Part shown: piece after piece, positions 11,524 through 22,242 of the stretch
Layout: each line of letters starts with the position of its first letter
Position numbering within the stretch: position 1 is the first letter of the stretch
Assembly (NCBI RefSeq): GCF_003573695.1
Contig: NC_039362.1
Coordinates: 10,174,489-10,238,488 of the forward strand
Length of the DNA: 64,000 nucleotides
Direction: 5' to 3'
DNA from: Papaver somniferum
Taxonomy: Eukaryota; Streptophyta; Magnoliopsida; Ranunculales; Papaveraceae
Position numbers and translations under genes: made by a program
The notes under the pieces: generated by a model
The model's input: only the letters and a program-made list of their open reading frames with translations
Databases searched by the model: none
What the model was told of the DNA's origin: nothing

Positions 11524-12440
11524 AGAAAATTCATTACTTAAACTGAGAGGGACACATTGTTTATTTCTTCCAATATTGCACCCAGCAATAAAAACTTGTG
11601 GATAGCCGATTTTGACTTTAAAAACTTTAAAAATCCTATCATACCTGGCCAATGAGTCCGCTGGATTATTACAAACTCTTTTAATAAACTTACATTTCCA
11701 TAATGGATCATTTCAAAGTTTAACTCTAATATCTAAGTTTACTGCATCCACCAGTAACTTCACATCCACCTCAAAGCATACATGCTATAATCTGAGCTCT
11801 TCAGCCCACTCAATGGCTTTTGCAAGAGTACCTCACTCTCAGAATGATATGTGCTTATGAAGCTATGTGTGTTAGTGCATTTCGCCTGCTCATAGTTTCC
11901 TGCAAAATTACGAAAGATTAGTCCAGCCGCTGAATGATTTTTATCAGTTTTTTTGAAAGATGCATTACCAGTGAGTTTGAGATAGATCTCTATTAGTCTT
12001 TGCCTTATTAGGTGCATTCGCATGCTGCTTTTGCATGAATCTTCATGTCATCGAGTTGAGTTGCTAAATATTTATTATCACAGTAACTTGGTTGGGATTG
12101 ATATCTTCAAATACACATTTGCAGCGTGCTTTCCCGTGTTGACCATTTTCACTGTCGAATTCTCATTTAGATTGTTCATATCGTATGCAAACCAACTTCT
12201 TATGCATTCAGACACAAAATTATTAGTCATCCGCACACTTCTAATTGCACCTTGGGTTGATAGAAACACCGTTCTTAAGAAGTGACATCCCATAAGATAT
12301 ATATGAGATGTTTTCTGTAAAATCAGCGTCTTCATCAAGAAGATAATATAGGTAGAAACATATCCTAAAATTTCACAGCCGCACTCCCCACAAGGATATG
12401 ACAATTGAGCACAAGTTCAAATTGAATTCTTCCCCATTTG
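11524..12440 (-). pseudogene. LINE-like remnant B: zinc-binding and RNase H segments
   Basis: On the minus strand 12404-12240 encodes CGECGCEILG...TSHI...CHF, a CxxC...H...C zinc-binding segment as in plant LINE reverse transcriptases. Then 12023-11760 gives an RNase H start (NASFKKTDKNHSAAGLIFRN) followed by SESEVLL. After a frameshift come CFEVDVKLLVDAVN and NNPADSLARY, so most catalytic positions remain, with Asn where the first Asp is expected. It is frame-broken and fragmented by two insertions (8011-10729 and about 10840-11523). Sequence at 12376-12513 recurs at 62517-62660 inside the copia interior, so the composite history is more complex than a simple LINE. Confidence 0.6.
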
Positions 12441-13747
12441 ATATCATTCCCAAAAGAACAACATGAGCGACCTTTCTCTAATCACAAGAGAAGGATTTTC
12501 TTGGACATTAACAAATTTTTTAAAGCATTTCTCGGTCGAACTCGCATGCGTTATTATCTCAAGCATGTTTGTCAATGTTAGTGATCAAAACTATAAGTCT
12601 TGATTTCTAGCCTATATAGCTAAAGGTCTCGGACTAGGATAGAAAGTGTAGTTGAGCTCAAGACTCCATGGAAATCATCATACAAGACGAAGGACTACTC
12701 AAGGAACTGGTGGAATTTCATAGACTAAAAGGTATGTGGAGACTTGAACTTATCTGTCACTCAAAATTATATTTACTCTATCTCCTACTCTTGAGACAAA
12801 ATTCGTATTGATATATAGACTTTCATTATACGCATTTGTAATTTTGAGCCGACTTTATCTCTCCTATCTATTTCTCGAAATATGTGTTAGTAAGCTTTCG
12901 CTTTAGCCAAATTCATCTTTACCTAGTGACGAATGTCATGTTATGTTTCAATCACTTTGAAAATTGCTCTGACGAAAAATGGTCTGTGAATAATGTCTAT
13001 ATAACGTCCTCTGAGAATGTTTCAATGATTGAAATGAGAGTTAAGATTACATAACCATCGGTAGGATATAAGCATTGTTGTAGAAACACATATATGTATA
13101 AGTCCTTATTCCATGAACCAAAGTTTGCGAACTTTGTTGATCAAGAGAAACGGAATATGGCGTGAACTAAGTCCACGAACTCAGTTCGCAAAATGGCGGT
13201 AGTTCTCGACCCGAGATTTTCTGTTGGAGTTTGTGAACTCCTTCTGTGAACTTAAGTCCGCAAACCCAGTCCGCGAACCTGAGTTGGTTATATCTAAAAT
13301 CGATTGTTCTTGAACTCATGTTTATATAAACTAAGGAATGCTTTTGCAAAACATGGCTATAAATTTGATGAACTGCTTCGAGTGAATCAAACCGTTTTTG
13401 CTTCGATTGTGTCTTGTGTAGTTACAGAAGATCTACGCAATTGAACAACTCTCTAACTAGTTCATTTGAGACATTTGGACTAGTTATGGTGAAGAAGAAT
13501 ATGGTGGATATAAAAGTGATCATATGGCTAACCATTTGGTTAACTATTGTTGAACCAACAAATGTTAATGCCTGGTAACAGTTACATATACCCAAAATTG
13601 GAAATTTCATTTGTGTGTAACAAGCTAAGTTTTCAATCCAACGGTTGGGAAATATTAGCTTGAATCTAATCAGGTTTTCATCTAACGGTGAATATTGAAT
13701 GCTTTGTTACCAAGCTAACATTGATTGCAAACCCTAATTTGAAAGAC

Positions 13748-13755
13748 TATATAAG
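13748..13755 (+). promoter_or_regulatory. TATA box of the solo copia LTR
   Basis: TATATAAG sits after a variable AT-rich U3 region and about 50 bp before a leader-like stretch. The equivalent position in the inverted LTR copy (CTTTATATA at 23247-23255, minus strand) is conserved, which supports a real U3 promoter element. Confidence 0.6.
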
Positions 13756-15985
13756 GGAGAAGTCTAGCAACTAGAAAACCTAATCCCCACACCTTACATG
13801 TGATACTAGTTGTGTAAGATAGCGTCGATTCTCCTTTAACCTTGGGTTTCTTCTGTAAACCAGGTTAACGACTTAAAGACTTCATTGGGATTGTGAAGCC
13901 AGACCGATACTACTTTTCTTGTAGTTGTGTGATATGATCTTGTTGATTCTATCGTTTTGAGTACGATTGTAACAATTGGCTTGAGATTTATATCGTTGTT
14001 TGTGATTCCGCCATATTTTTTTCGCTGCGTCGATTAAGATTATTGTGAGGTGATTGATAATACTAGGCTGTTCTTCGGGAATATAATTCCGGGTTATCAA
14101 TTGGTTCCTGTTCACCTTGATTTATCAAAATACGGAACAAAACTCGTAGGTATATTCGTGGGAGATGGATTTATCTATTACCGTAGAATTTTCTGTGTGA
14201 TACAGATTTTTTTATTAAAATCTTCGCCTTTGGGTCGTAACAATTCTTAGTTGTGGGTGAGATCAGCTAAGGGAATCAAGTACGTAGCATCCTGCTGGGA
14301 TCAGAGGGGTAGGAGCATAACTTTACCTTGGATCAGTGTGATATTGATTGGAGTTCAACTATAGTCCAGACCGAAGTTAGTTTGGAGTAGGCTAGTGTCT
14401 ATAGAGGCTTAATACAGTGTGTGTTCAATCTGACTAGGTCCCGGAGTTTTTCCTGTATTTGCGGTTTCCTTGTTAACAAAATTCTGGTGTCTGTGTTATT
14501 TGTTTTCCGCATATATTTGTTTATATAATTGAAATATCACAGGTTGTGCGTTGTTCAATCAATTAGAATATCCGACCTTTTGGTTGTTGATTTAAATTGA
14601 TTGACACTTGGATATTGGTCTTTCAAAAACTTGGTAGGTTCGTAAACCTACAATAAAATACTGCAAGTGCACAGTGTCTCACTAGTAGAACAATGGCAAG
14701 TACAGGTCGTTCCCACGAGGAGTGTGAAAATACTACTTCTAACTAATACCAAGACCAAATAATCAAATAGATAATGTTTAATGAGTTTTCAGAAATTTGA
14801 AACAAAATGAAACAATAAATAATTTTAACGAAAAAACAGAATGATAGAAGGTTGTTAGGATTTTCGGTTTCCACCAATTAATTATGGAAACTATACTAAT
14901 CTTTAAAAACTTATTCCATGCATTTTCAAATATTGTTTCTCCGCTTTAGTTTTCTTCGCTTCATGAGTAGTGATTCTAAAGCATTACCTATCTATCCTTG
15001 CATACCACGTCTAGGGATTTAACCGAAGCACGAAATATCAATTCAAAAGCATAAATAATCAAGAAAATCACATGAACAATAAAATACCAAGCTATATGAA
15101 GAAAAACTACTAGTCATTTAAATCATTATTGAGCATATAAATGTAGAGTTTACACAATTAAATTGGTTTCTACCCAAACCCTAACATAACTCTAGCTAGC
15201 CATGGCTTTCTCAAAAACCATAAACATATTAAAATCAAATTTTAGCTAAAGATAAACGAAGAATCGAAAACAAAACTCCAAAATCCCTCTCCTGTTTCTC
15301 TTCCAGCTCTGTGGCCGGGCGCCCCCCAGTATATTTTGAAACAACACATAAATATAGCTCACAAATGAATTCACGTTTTTCTTATTCGTCGCCACATCAC
15401 CTCCCAATAGAAGTTTGTCACATGTAATGAAAATATAAATTCACCCAATGATGTTGTGCCGCGTGTCATAATATGACGAGACATTGTAAAGTATCACTGA
15501 ATATCCACTTTCCATAGTATATGAAGCATGATATTTTCTTGCATGTGCTGGGTCCCACCTTAACTGTATTTGCAAAATGACTTCACTTGGCTTCAAATAT
15601 TACTTCAGATTCTTTTTATAAATATAGCAAGAGAACTTATGTAAGGACAAGATATATTAATCTTTCCTTTTTCTTCATTTGCACGTGGTCATGGAGGTGA
15701 TATTCTTCCATTCTTATGCTGACAATAATAAAGTCACTCTTGACCAATCTTAGGTGGCATTAGTGTGCTGACATCAACTCGCTTCACCATTAAGTCTCAC
15801 ATTTTGATGTTTATTCGCTGGATGATCGAATTAACTTGTACTTTCTGCAAAAGCACTAAAATAGTGTCATTAGTCAAAATATTGAGTCCTAACTAATATA
15901 AATATGGGTATAAAATGTAGCACTTTCGTGCTTATCAACACCCCCACACTTATATTTTGCTAGTCCTCGAGCAAAACAAAGAATT

Positions 15986-16222
15986 GACCCGCTACACAGC
16001 TGGTCATATGAAAATAGAGACTCGCTACACAGCTGGTCATATCATTTTTTTTTCTTGTTTTTTTTGGACCCGCTACATAGCTGGTCAAATAATAAGATAA
16101 AGAGAGAGAGACCCGCTACACAGCTGGTCATGACCCTAAAAACCATAACGATAATAATATTTTTTTAAGACCCGCTACACAGCTGATCATTTTTTTTAGA
16201 CCCGCTACATAGCTGGTCATAA
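15986..16222. repeat. Six copies of CCCGCTACACAGCTGGTCAT
   Basis: The motif, with CAGCTG at its core and small variations (CTCGCT, CATAGC, CTGATCAT), occurs near 15989, 16020, 16067, 16111, 16168 and 16199. Spacers are AT-rich, 10-30 bp. The array lies between the 3' LTR and the open frame of the non-autonomous element. Its role is unknown; regular reuse of a near-exact 20-mer in otherwise degenerate DNA suggests a binding site or a recent slippage product. Confidence 0.8.
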
Positions 16223-16446
16223 TTTTTTTTTTAAATCCTAACCAAAGTGCCACTCCCCTACACTTACATATTACATTGTCCTCAATGTAATTGAGTCATC
16301 CAACGTAGAAATCAAGGTGCGAAATTATAAATTGCAAAAAAAAATAAACAAATAAAAATAAAAGATAGAGAAAAGGGAACAAATCTGATGGGTTGACTCC
16401 CACAAAGCAAAATGTATTGTTTCCCTTCTTTCAATAGCATATAATC

Positions 16447-17121
16447 TCAAACAAAATGAGGTTGATACCCCAAAGTAAGCTGCCAATCATATATATAGAG
16501 TCTGAAAAGTTGGGGATCAACCCAACCAATCCGATAAGCTGAAAATATGCACCTGCAAAAATTATAATCATCCAAAGATATATGTGAATCCATTCCCCAT
16601 AAATAACAATCCTTAGTAATCAATCCATGCATTGTCAGGATATGTAGATCATTCACACAAAGAGGTATAAATTTGTCAATAAATTCTAGTTGAGGTGCAC
16701 GCCCTAAATCAGGTTTTAAATCAGCGGAAATAACTTTTATGGCTGATATTGGTTCCAGTTGAGCAAAATAGGGCACACGAACATATGTTGGCTCAAATGG
16801 AGCAATAATATCATGACTCATAGACCAATCATCATCTAAAACGGTTTCATTATCAATATCATCAAGACAAAAAAATTCTGAACTTAATGGCTTAAAGGTC
16901 ATGGTCGAAACTTTCTCGACTGATGGAACTAGTCGAGACTCGAACAAAACTAGAGGTTCTAGTTTAAATTTCCATTTATTAGTGTCTAACAGCAGTGTGG
17001 AGTCTAACAAGGCATTGAATTCACAAATAACACTATCGTCATCAAAATCATACCCAAAATGATCTAAGCAAACCTTTAATGGATCTCCCAAGTGGCTCTT
17101 GCAAATATCTTGCGAGTGCAC
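16447..17121 (-). CDS. Unknown acidic protein of the non-autonomous element (224 aa)
   Basis: It is the only substantial open frame between the two LTRs. The product is acidic, with clusters such as FDDDS and LDDIDNETVLDDDWS, no zinc knuckle and no clear membrane segment. It shares the C-terminal motif WVDPQLFRL with the 495-aa gag product at 55259-56746 and has the same overall character as that protein's C-terminal half, but lacks the N-terminal retrotransposon gag domain. It may be a gag C-terminal remnant retained after deletion. I do not recognise a function. The start shown is the first ATG; the true start is uncertain. Confidence 0.5.
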   Translation of the reverse strand: MHSQDICKSHLGDPLKVCLDHFGYDFDDDSVICEFNALLDSTLLLDTNKWKFKLEPLVLFESRLVPSVEKVSTMTFKPLSSEFFCLDDIDNETVLDDDWSMSHDIIAPFEPTYVRVPYFAQLEPISAIKVISADLKPDLGRAPQLEFIDKFIPLCVNDLHILTMHGLITKDCYLWGMDSHISLDDYNFCRCIFSAYRIGWVDPQLFRLYIYDWQLTLGYQPHFV

Positions 17122-17277
17122 ACTTTCTTTTCGCCCGCACTTCAGACTAAAGTACCTAAAAAATAATCAAACAAACTGCGTAAAAAGAACTCAAAGAACA
17201 ATAAAAATAAATTATTTACAAAAATTAAAAATAAGCTATATACAATGATATCAACTAGCAAGTATTTTGCTACCACT

Positions 17278-17294
17278 CCCCGGCAGCGGCGTCA
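17278..17294 (-). other. Primer-binding site, tRNA-Asp type
   Basis: Minus strand TGACGCCGCTGCCGGGG, six bases from the right LTR. It pairs with the 3' end of plant tRNA-Asp with two mismatches, one of them within the CCA-pairing part. Confidence 0.75.
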
Positions 17295-18833
17295 AAAACT
17301 TGGTAGGTTCGGAAACCTACAATAAAATACTGCAAGTGCACAGTGTCTCACTAGTAGAACAATGGCAAGTACAGGTCGTTCCCACGAGAAGTGTGAAAAT
17401 ACTACTTCTAACTAATACCAAGACCAAATAATCAAATAGATAATGTTTAATGAGTTTTCAGAAATTTGAAACAAAATGAAACAATAAATAATTTTAACGA
17501 AAAAACAGAATGATAGAAGGTTGTTAGGATTTTCGGTTTCCACCAATTAATTATGCAAACTATACTAATCTTTAAAAACTTATTCCATGCATTTTCAAAT
17601 ATTGTTTCTCCGCTTTAGTTTTCTTCGCTTCATGAGTAGTGATTCTAAAGCATTACCTATCTATCCTTGCATACCACATCTAGGGATTTAACCGAAGCAC
17701 GAAATATCAATTCAAAAGCATAAATAATCAAGAAAATCACATGAACAATAAAATACCAAGCTATATGAAGAAAAACTACTAGTCATTTAAATCATTATTG
17801 AGCATATAAATGTAGAGTTTACACAATTAAATTGGTTTCTACCCAAACCCTAACATAACTCTAGCTAGCCATGGCTTTCTCAAAAACCATAAACATATTA
17901 AAATCAAACTTTAGCTAAACATAAACGAAGAATCGAAAAAAAAACTCCAAAATCCTTCTCCTGTTTCTCGTCCAGCTCTGTGGCCGGGCGCCCACCAGTA
18001 TATTTTGAAACAACACATAAATATAGCTCACAAATGAATTCACATTTTTCTTATTTGTCGCCAATCACCTCCCAATAGAAGTCTGCCACATGTCATGAAA
18101 ATATAAATTCACCCAATGATGTTGTGCCGCGTGTCATAATATGACGAGACATTGTAAAGTATCACTGAATCTCCACTTTCCATAGTATATGAATTTCATT
18201 TAGAAAGCATGATATTTTCTTGCATGTGCTGGGTCCCACCTTAACTGTATTTGCAAAATGACTTCACTTGGCTTCAAATATTCCTTCAGATTCTTCTTAT
18301 AAATATATCAAGGGAACTTATGTAAGGACAAGATACATTAATCTTTCCTTTTTCTTCATTCGCACGTGGTCATGGAGGTGATATTCTTGTTATGGTAACA
18401 ATAATAAAGTCACTCTTGACCAATCTTAAGTGGCATTAGTGTGCTGACATCAACTCGCTTCACCATTAAGTCTCACATTCTGATGTTTATTTGCTGGATG
18501 ATCGAATTCACTTGTACTTTCTGCAAAAGCACTAAAATAGTGTCATTAGTCAAAATATTGAGTCCTAGATAATATAAATATGGGTATAAAATGTAGCACT
18601 TTCGTTCTTATCAGGTACCATCCAAGTTATCTCTTTGATAAAGACTCGCAGATTTCTATTTGCTTGATTAATATCAAATCGAGAGATTGAGATATAAACT
18701 CTTTGATATACTTTTCTCTAGATTGAGTCTGACTGTCTAGTTGATTCTCTAGAAAGGATATAGGAGTTTGTCCATATAGATTGCTAATCGAATTATTGGG
18801 TGTGGTTGTTGTACCCCCCGCTTTTTCAAAATT

Positions 18834-20038
18834 GACTCTCCAGTTATGAATAAAGTAAATTTGTATCTTAGTATTTTTCTCTCGTTTCGCCAGTTACAAA
18901 CAAAGAAGTTAAAAATAGTGATCTTAATCTTAGAGGAACTAAGATACATTGTTTTCATGAGAAAAATAATCATTGACAAAAACTATTCTCTAGGCCAATT
19001 ACGAACAAAGAGGACAATTTATGCGATATGACTCAATGTAAGAATTATATCTTCTCTATCCATGTATGCAGATAGAGATTAAAGTTCCCGAACTTACTCC
19101 CTGGTTTTTAAGCACTCAAGGAGGAAAGGAGATAACTAAGAACATCTTACGGTGTCCATGCAATATATTCACAAAAAGTGTTACCATGGGAAGATCAAGA
19201 TTAGAGTTCTCAAAATAGTTGACTCCTCTTTTAGTCAGTAACGAACACAAAGAGTTAAGAGCTTAACATACGAAAACATATGATACATTTGTTCCATAAT
19301 TATTATAGTGAAGAACAAACACATAAAAACGCTACTCAAGCTATTTTTCCTCCTTAAAACAATAAGAGTAAAATTCCTACAAGGAGTTAACTAGTAACAA
19401 GATGAAGTAATTAAAGGAACTAAGCATCATCTTCACTTTCCGACTCAATCCAAGAATCTTGAATTTTTCCATATCTCCTGAATCTCGGGAAACTTTGTAG
19501 CAATCAAAGCTAATTGTTTTTGCACACACTTTACCTTGTTGTCTACCATCTTCACATTCTTGAGAATTTCGTGAAAAAGTCCCAATGAGGTAGGATCACA
19601 GAAACCGATCGAGGAATGGGAAAGACGTATCATCCTCTTGTAATCATTCATTCTCATTCGTTTGAATGTAGTCTTGAGAATAGGAGAGGGAGTACCAATA
19701 GAAATACCAATTGGAGCAATGTTAAAGGCTTTAAAAATCCTCTCGATTGGACAAGGAAAACCAAATTTCTTTTCATAAATTGTCATGGTGGCCATTTGTT
19801 GGATGATCCAACCGCACACATCAAGAACTTGAGTTTCTACATGAAGGACTTTTCAAGAAAATATAATTCACCAACATGCACATAATCCTTGACCAACTTC
19901 TTTTCTATGAATCTCTAGAAAGAATTTTTTTCATAGGTTTTGGAATAATCTTCATTGACAAAGACAATCTTGCAAGATGTTTGATTACTTGATTCACCTT
20001 TTTCCTTGAGAGAAAATGCCATTTGTAATATTAACTTG
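18834..20038. other. Mostly non-coding DNA, probably old retroelement interior
   Basis: AT-rich, with recurring CAGTTACGAACAAAGA-like phrases (18890, 18995, 19240). By style it resembles the copia interior at 62.6-63.3 kb, which also has recurrent short phrases, but I could not align them reliably. It contains the open frame at 19445-19819. Confidence 0.35.
19445..19819 (-). CDS. Hypothetical protein fragment (124 aa)
   Basis: The open frame contains FGFPCPIERIFKAF and a helical, lysine-rich second half ending EIQEIWKN. A one-base shift at the AAAAA run near 19465 would extend it into an acidic tail DSWIESESEDDA before a stop, suggesting a homopolymer frameshift at the real C-terminus. I do not recognise a family. 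An additional open frame of a copia-type element is conceivable from its surroundings. Confidence 0.35.
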   Translation of the reverse strand: MCGWIIQQMATMTIYEKKFGFPCPIERIFKAFNIAPIGISIGTPSPILKTTFKRMRMNDYKRMIRLSHSSIGFCDPTSLGLFHEILKNVKMVDNKVKCVQKQLALIATKFPEIQEIWKNSRFLD

Positions 20039-20755
20039 TGTAGCGCCCTCAAAGCTAGCAGCTGACAAATCCAAGAGATTAATGAATAAAGAGGCACTAG
20101 GAGCAGTTCCTATGGCGATGAACAAAAATAAAAATTTATTGAGCCACGTGGATGAACAAACTTCATTTTCCACTATGGGAAACAAGGAAGAATGAACAAA
20201 TATGATGTTTTAGGGTCCTACTATTGATTTTATTAACATAAACTAATAAGAATCATTTTATTTATATAAACTAATAAGAGTTTGGTCCCACAGATTATTT
20301 AACTAATAAAATAAATAATAAAAAATAAACCATAATTATAATAATCAGGTTTTGGAGAGAGAATATGTGAGGAGCGACATTCCTTCTAACTCCAGCGACA
20401 TTCATTATAACTCCAGCGACATTCATTCTAACTCCGAGTCAATGACATGATCGCCCGACTTTACCTCAGACGCGCGCTGGATGTTCCGGCTAAATGTTCA
20501 AAGTAACAGATTTGATGATTTAAACATCCATTTTTCATGTTTTTTCATGCCATAGTGGGAGAAAAATGAACAAACTCTGAGTTTGTTCATCCCATAGGAA
20601 CTTCTCTAAGGATATAAAACATTTACTTAAACATTCAATTAAGAAATCTACTGTAGCGCCCCATAAGCTAGCAGCTGACTAATCCAAGAGATTAACTAAA
20701 TATAGAGGCACTAGAAATCTAAATCATATACTTAAGCATTCAATTAAGAAATGTG
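20039..20755 (+). repeat. Tandem duplication of about 100 bp, first copy split by a MITE
   Basis: A unit starting TGTAGCGCCC and running through CTAGCAGCTGAC, CCAAGAGATTAA and AGAGGCACTA to CATTCAATTAAGAAAT occurs at 20039-20651 and again at 20652-20755. The first copy is interrupted by the MITE at 20100-20606. The TGTAGCGCCC start resembles an LTR end, but no partner was established. Confidence 0.65.
20100..20606. mobile_element. MITE (507 bp) with about 25-bp terminal inverted repeats
   Basis: Both ends carry AGTTCCTATGG(C)GATGAACAAA in inverted orientation. The neighbouring duplicate (20652-20755) gives the uninserted arrangement, placing the insertion after AGAGGCACTA. The bordering duplication is TA, or possibly CTA, so Stowaway-like and PIF/Harbinger-like origins cannot be separated. 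The interior contains three copies of a GCGACATTCATTCTAACTCC-like unit (20375-20440) and no coding capacity. Confidence 0.7.
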
Positions 20756-22242
20756 CTACAAAACTTAACCCAGAACTAACCCGCTCTGAAACATATATAT
20801 ACAAGAACTTCTCTCAAACTATACATATACAATATTCATTTGGTTTACAAATATAATATGCAACATAATAAACATAGCCGAAGTTAACCAACTAACGGAC
20901 TAAACTCCTTGAAACTTACGTTGTGCAACTCTGATCTGTCTCTGAAACTGAAAGTGGGAATGGGTGAGCACATCATCCCTAAAAGGGGTGCCCAGTAGGA
21001 ATAAACATTTAACTTCCAAGTAATCATTGAAAATGATTTGAAAACAATTCATATTTTCCCTAACACTAAACACAACCAATTTCACAGTGGTAAACAATCA
21101 CGTATATGGAACTAACTCCTTCCAAACAATATATAATATGGTGACTCGCCCCGCACCTAAATAGATATATGGTGAACTCGTCCCGCACCTAGTTATTGCA
21201 TAAAAGCTCGAATTCATGTAGATATAAATGAAGGAGCAGTATCCTATATACCACAGATGGAAAATCTTATTTTCCAAGCATTCAAATGGAAATTCTTATT
21301 TCCCAAACAATTCATAGAGACAAACAAAGCAATATAATTCCTTTCCAAGCAATGGAAAGATTAAAAGAAATAATAGAATTTTCATAAATCAAAGTTAAAC
21401 AATGCAGGGAAAGCACAACCAGACAATGCATGAATTTGTTAAACATAAAATTTTCTAAAACAAAACAACAATAATCAAAAAAGAGTTAAATATAGATTCC
21501 CACCTATTTTGGTGGCAAACCGCGCCTACCTCGAGATCCATGATCCATTGGTCCATCCTTTGAATCGATCGTTGTTAATATAGACTAATTGTTAATCACA
21601 AAGAACTCTAAGAATCTAGCCAAAATGGCTCATACAAGAATCATACAAGTCTATCTAATGATTTTGAGTCCATTTATGGTTCTACACTTCTTCATTATCC
21701 ATATCTTGCGTATCTAAAGGTTTACTAATTCAATTAGATTGGTTCTATAATCCACTAGCTAAGTCTTATGAATATCTACAACTTTGTAGAAGAAACCAAA
21801 GTCTAATTCGGACCACAAGAGGTCCAAATCATCTAATTAAGAAAATTTCCCTAAGCCCAAGTCCACCAAGGTCAACTAACAATCACTAACGGTCAATGAT
21901 CAAATGACAGTCAACGTCTAAGGTCGGGTCAACGTCCAGGTCAAACAGTCAAAATCTAAAGTCTAAATCGGTCAACTGAGTCAACTCAGGTCAAGACAGG
22001 AAACTCGGTGAGTCAACACGATCCAACTCAGTCAGATACTAAGTAAGACAAGAACTAATTGGAGTCAGACTGAATAACTTCAGTCAGACATGTCAAAGTT
22101 TCAATACCTGAGCCACTGCACAGGTCAAAACCTGAACTGCACCATAATGGTGTAACACAAGAATTAACACACTAAGATAAGCTTAATCTAAGCAACTATG
22201 CCTTCCTTCCAAGGCTTCATTCCAAGGCAATCAATAAAAACA
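20756..22242. other. Non-coding DNA, probable degraded retroelement
   Basis: No coding segment. Noticeable features are a GGTGAGCACATCATCCC / AAAAGGGGTGCCCAGT block (20960-20995), paired CTCG(C/T)CCCGCACCTA phrases (21147 and 21180) and a GTCAA-rich stretch (21840-22110) with well over ten GTCAA/GTCAG occurrences. This style is common in plant LTR retrotransposon flanks, but no ends were found. Confidence 0.35.

Larger units (their letters stand above)
14624..18613 (-). mobile_element. Non-autonomous LTR element (LARD/TR-GAG-like, 4.0 kb)
   Basis: Two LTRs, 14632-15937 (1306 bp, 3' side) and 17301-18613 (1313 bp, 5' side), start TGGTAGG and end CTTATCA in plus reading; one carries a roughly 14-bp indel. 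The 1363-bp interior holds one open frame, a six-copy motif array and a tRNA-Asp type primer site beside the right LTR, so the element reads on the minus strand. No pol is present. The LTR terminus resembles that of the 39-60 kb array (shared CAAGTGCAC and GTAC(A/G)GGTCG blocks), so the families are related. It sits inside the solo copia LTR without a target duplication and keeps eight extra bases (14624-14631). Confidence 0.8.
12518..18828 (+). mobile_element. Solo copia-type LTR (about 2.3 kb) carrying a nested element
   Basis: The 5-bp duplication AAATT flanks it (12513-12517 and 18829-18833). The start is a mutated TGTTAGAG-type end (TTTTAAAG) and the end is CTTTTTCA. Removing the insert at 14624-18613 leaves about 2320 bp. 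Identity is high and nearly collinear with the minus-strand LTR at 22243-24958, whose adjoining polypurine tract AAAGGGGGAGAT marks a copia-type element. No coding interior or primer site adjoins, so this is a solo LTR formed by LTR-LTR recombination. The last roughly 120 bp are absent from the inverted copy. Confidence 0.75.

Noticed and set aside
12518..18828. Complete copia element between two LTR halves
   Set aside because: The halves are one LTR interrupted at 14624-18613 by an unrelated non-autonomous element; each half aligns to a different part of the inverted LTR.
20756..22242. Chromovirus LTR suggested by the GGTGAGCACATCATCCC and GGGGTGCCCAGT phrases
   Set aside because: No paired LTR, primer site or duplication was found, and the orientation of these phrases conflicts with the TGTAGCGCCC start at 20652.
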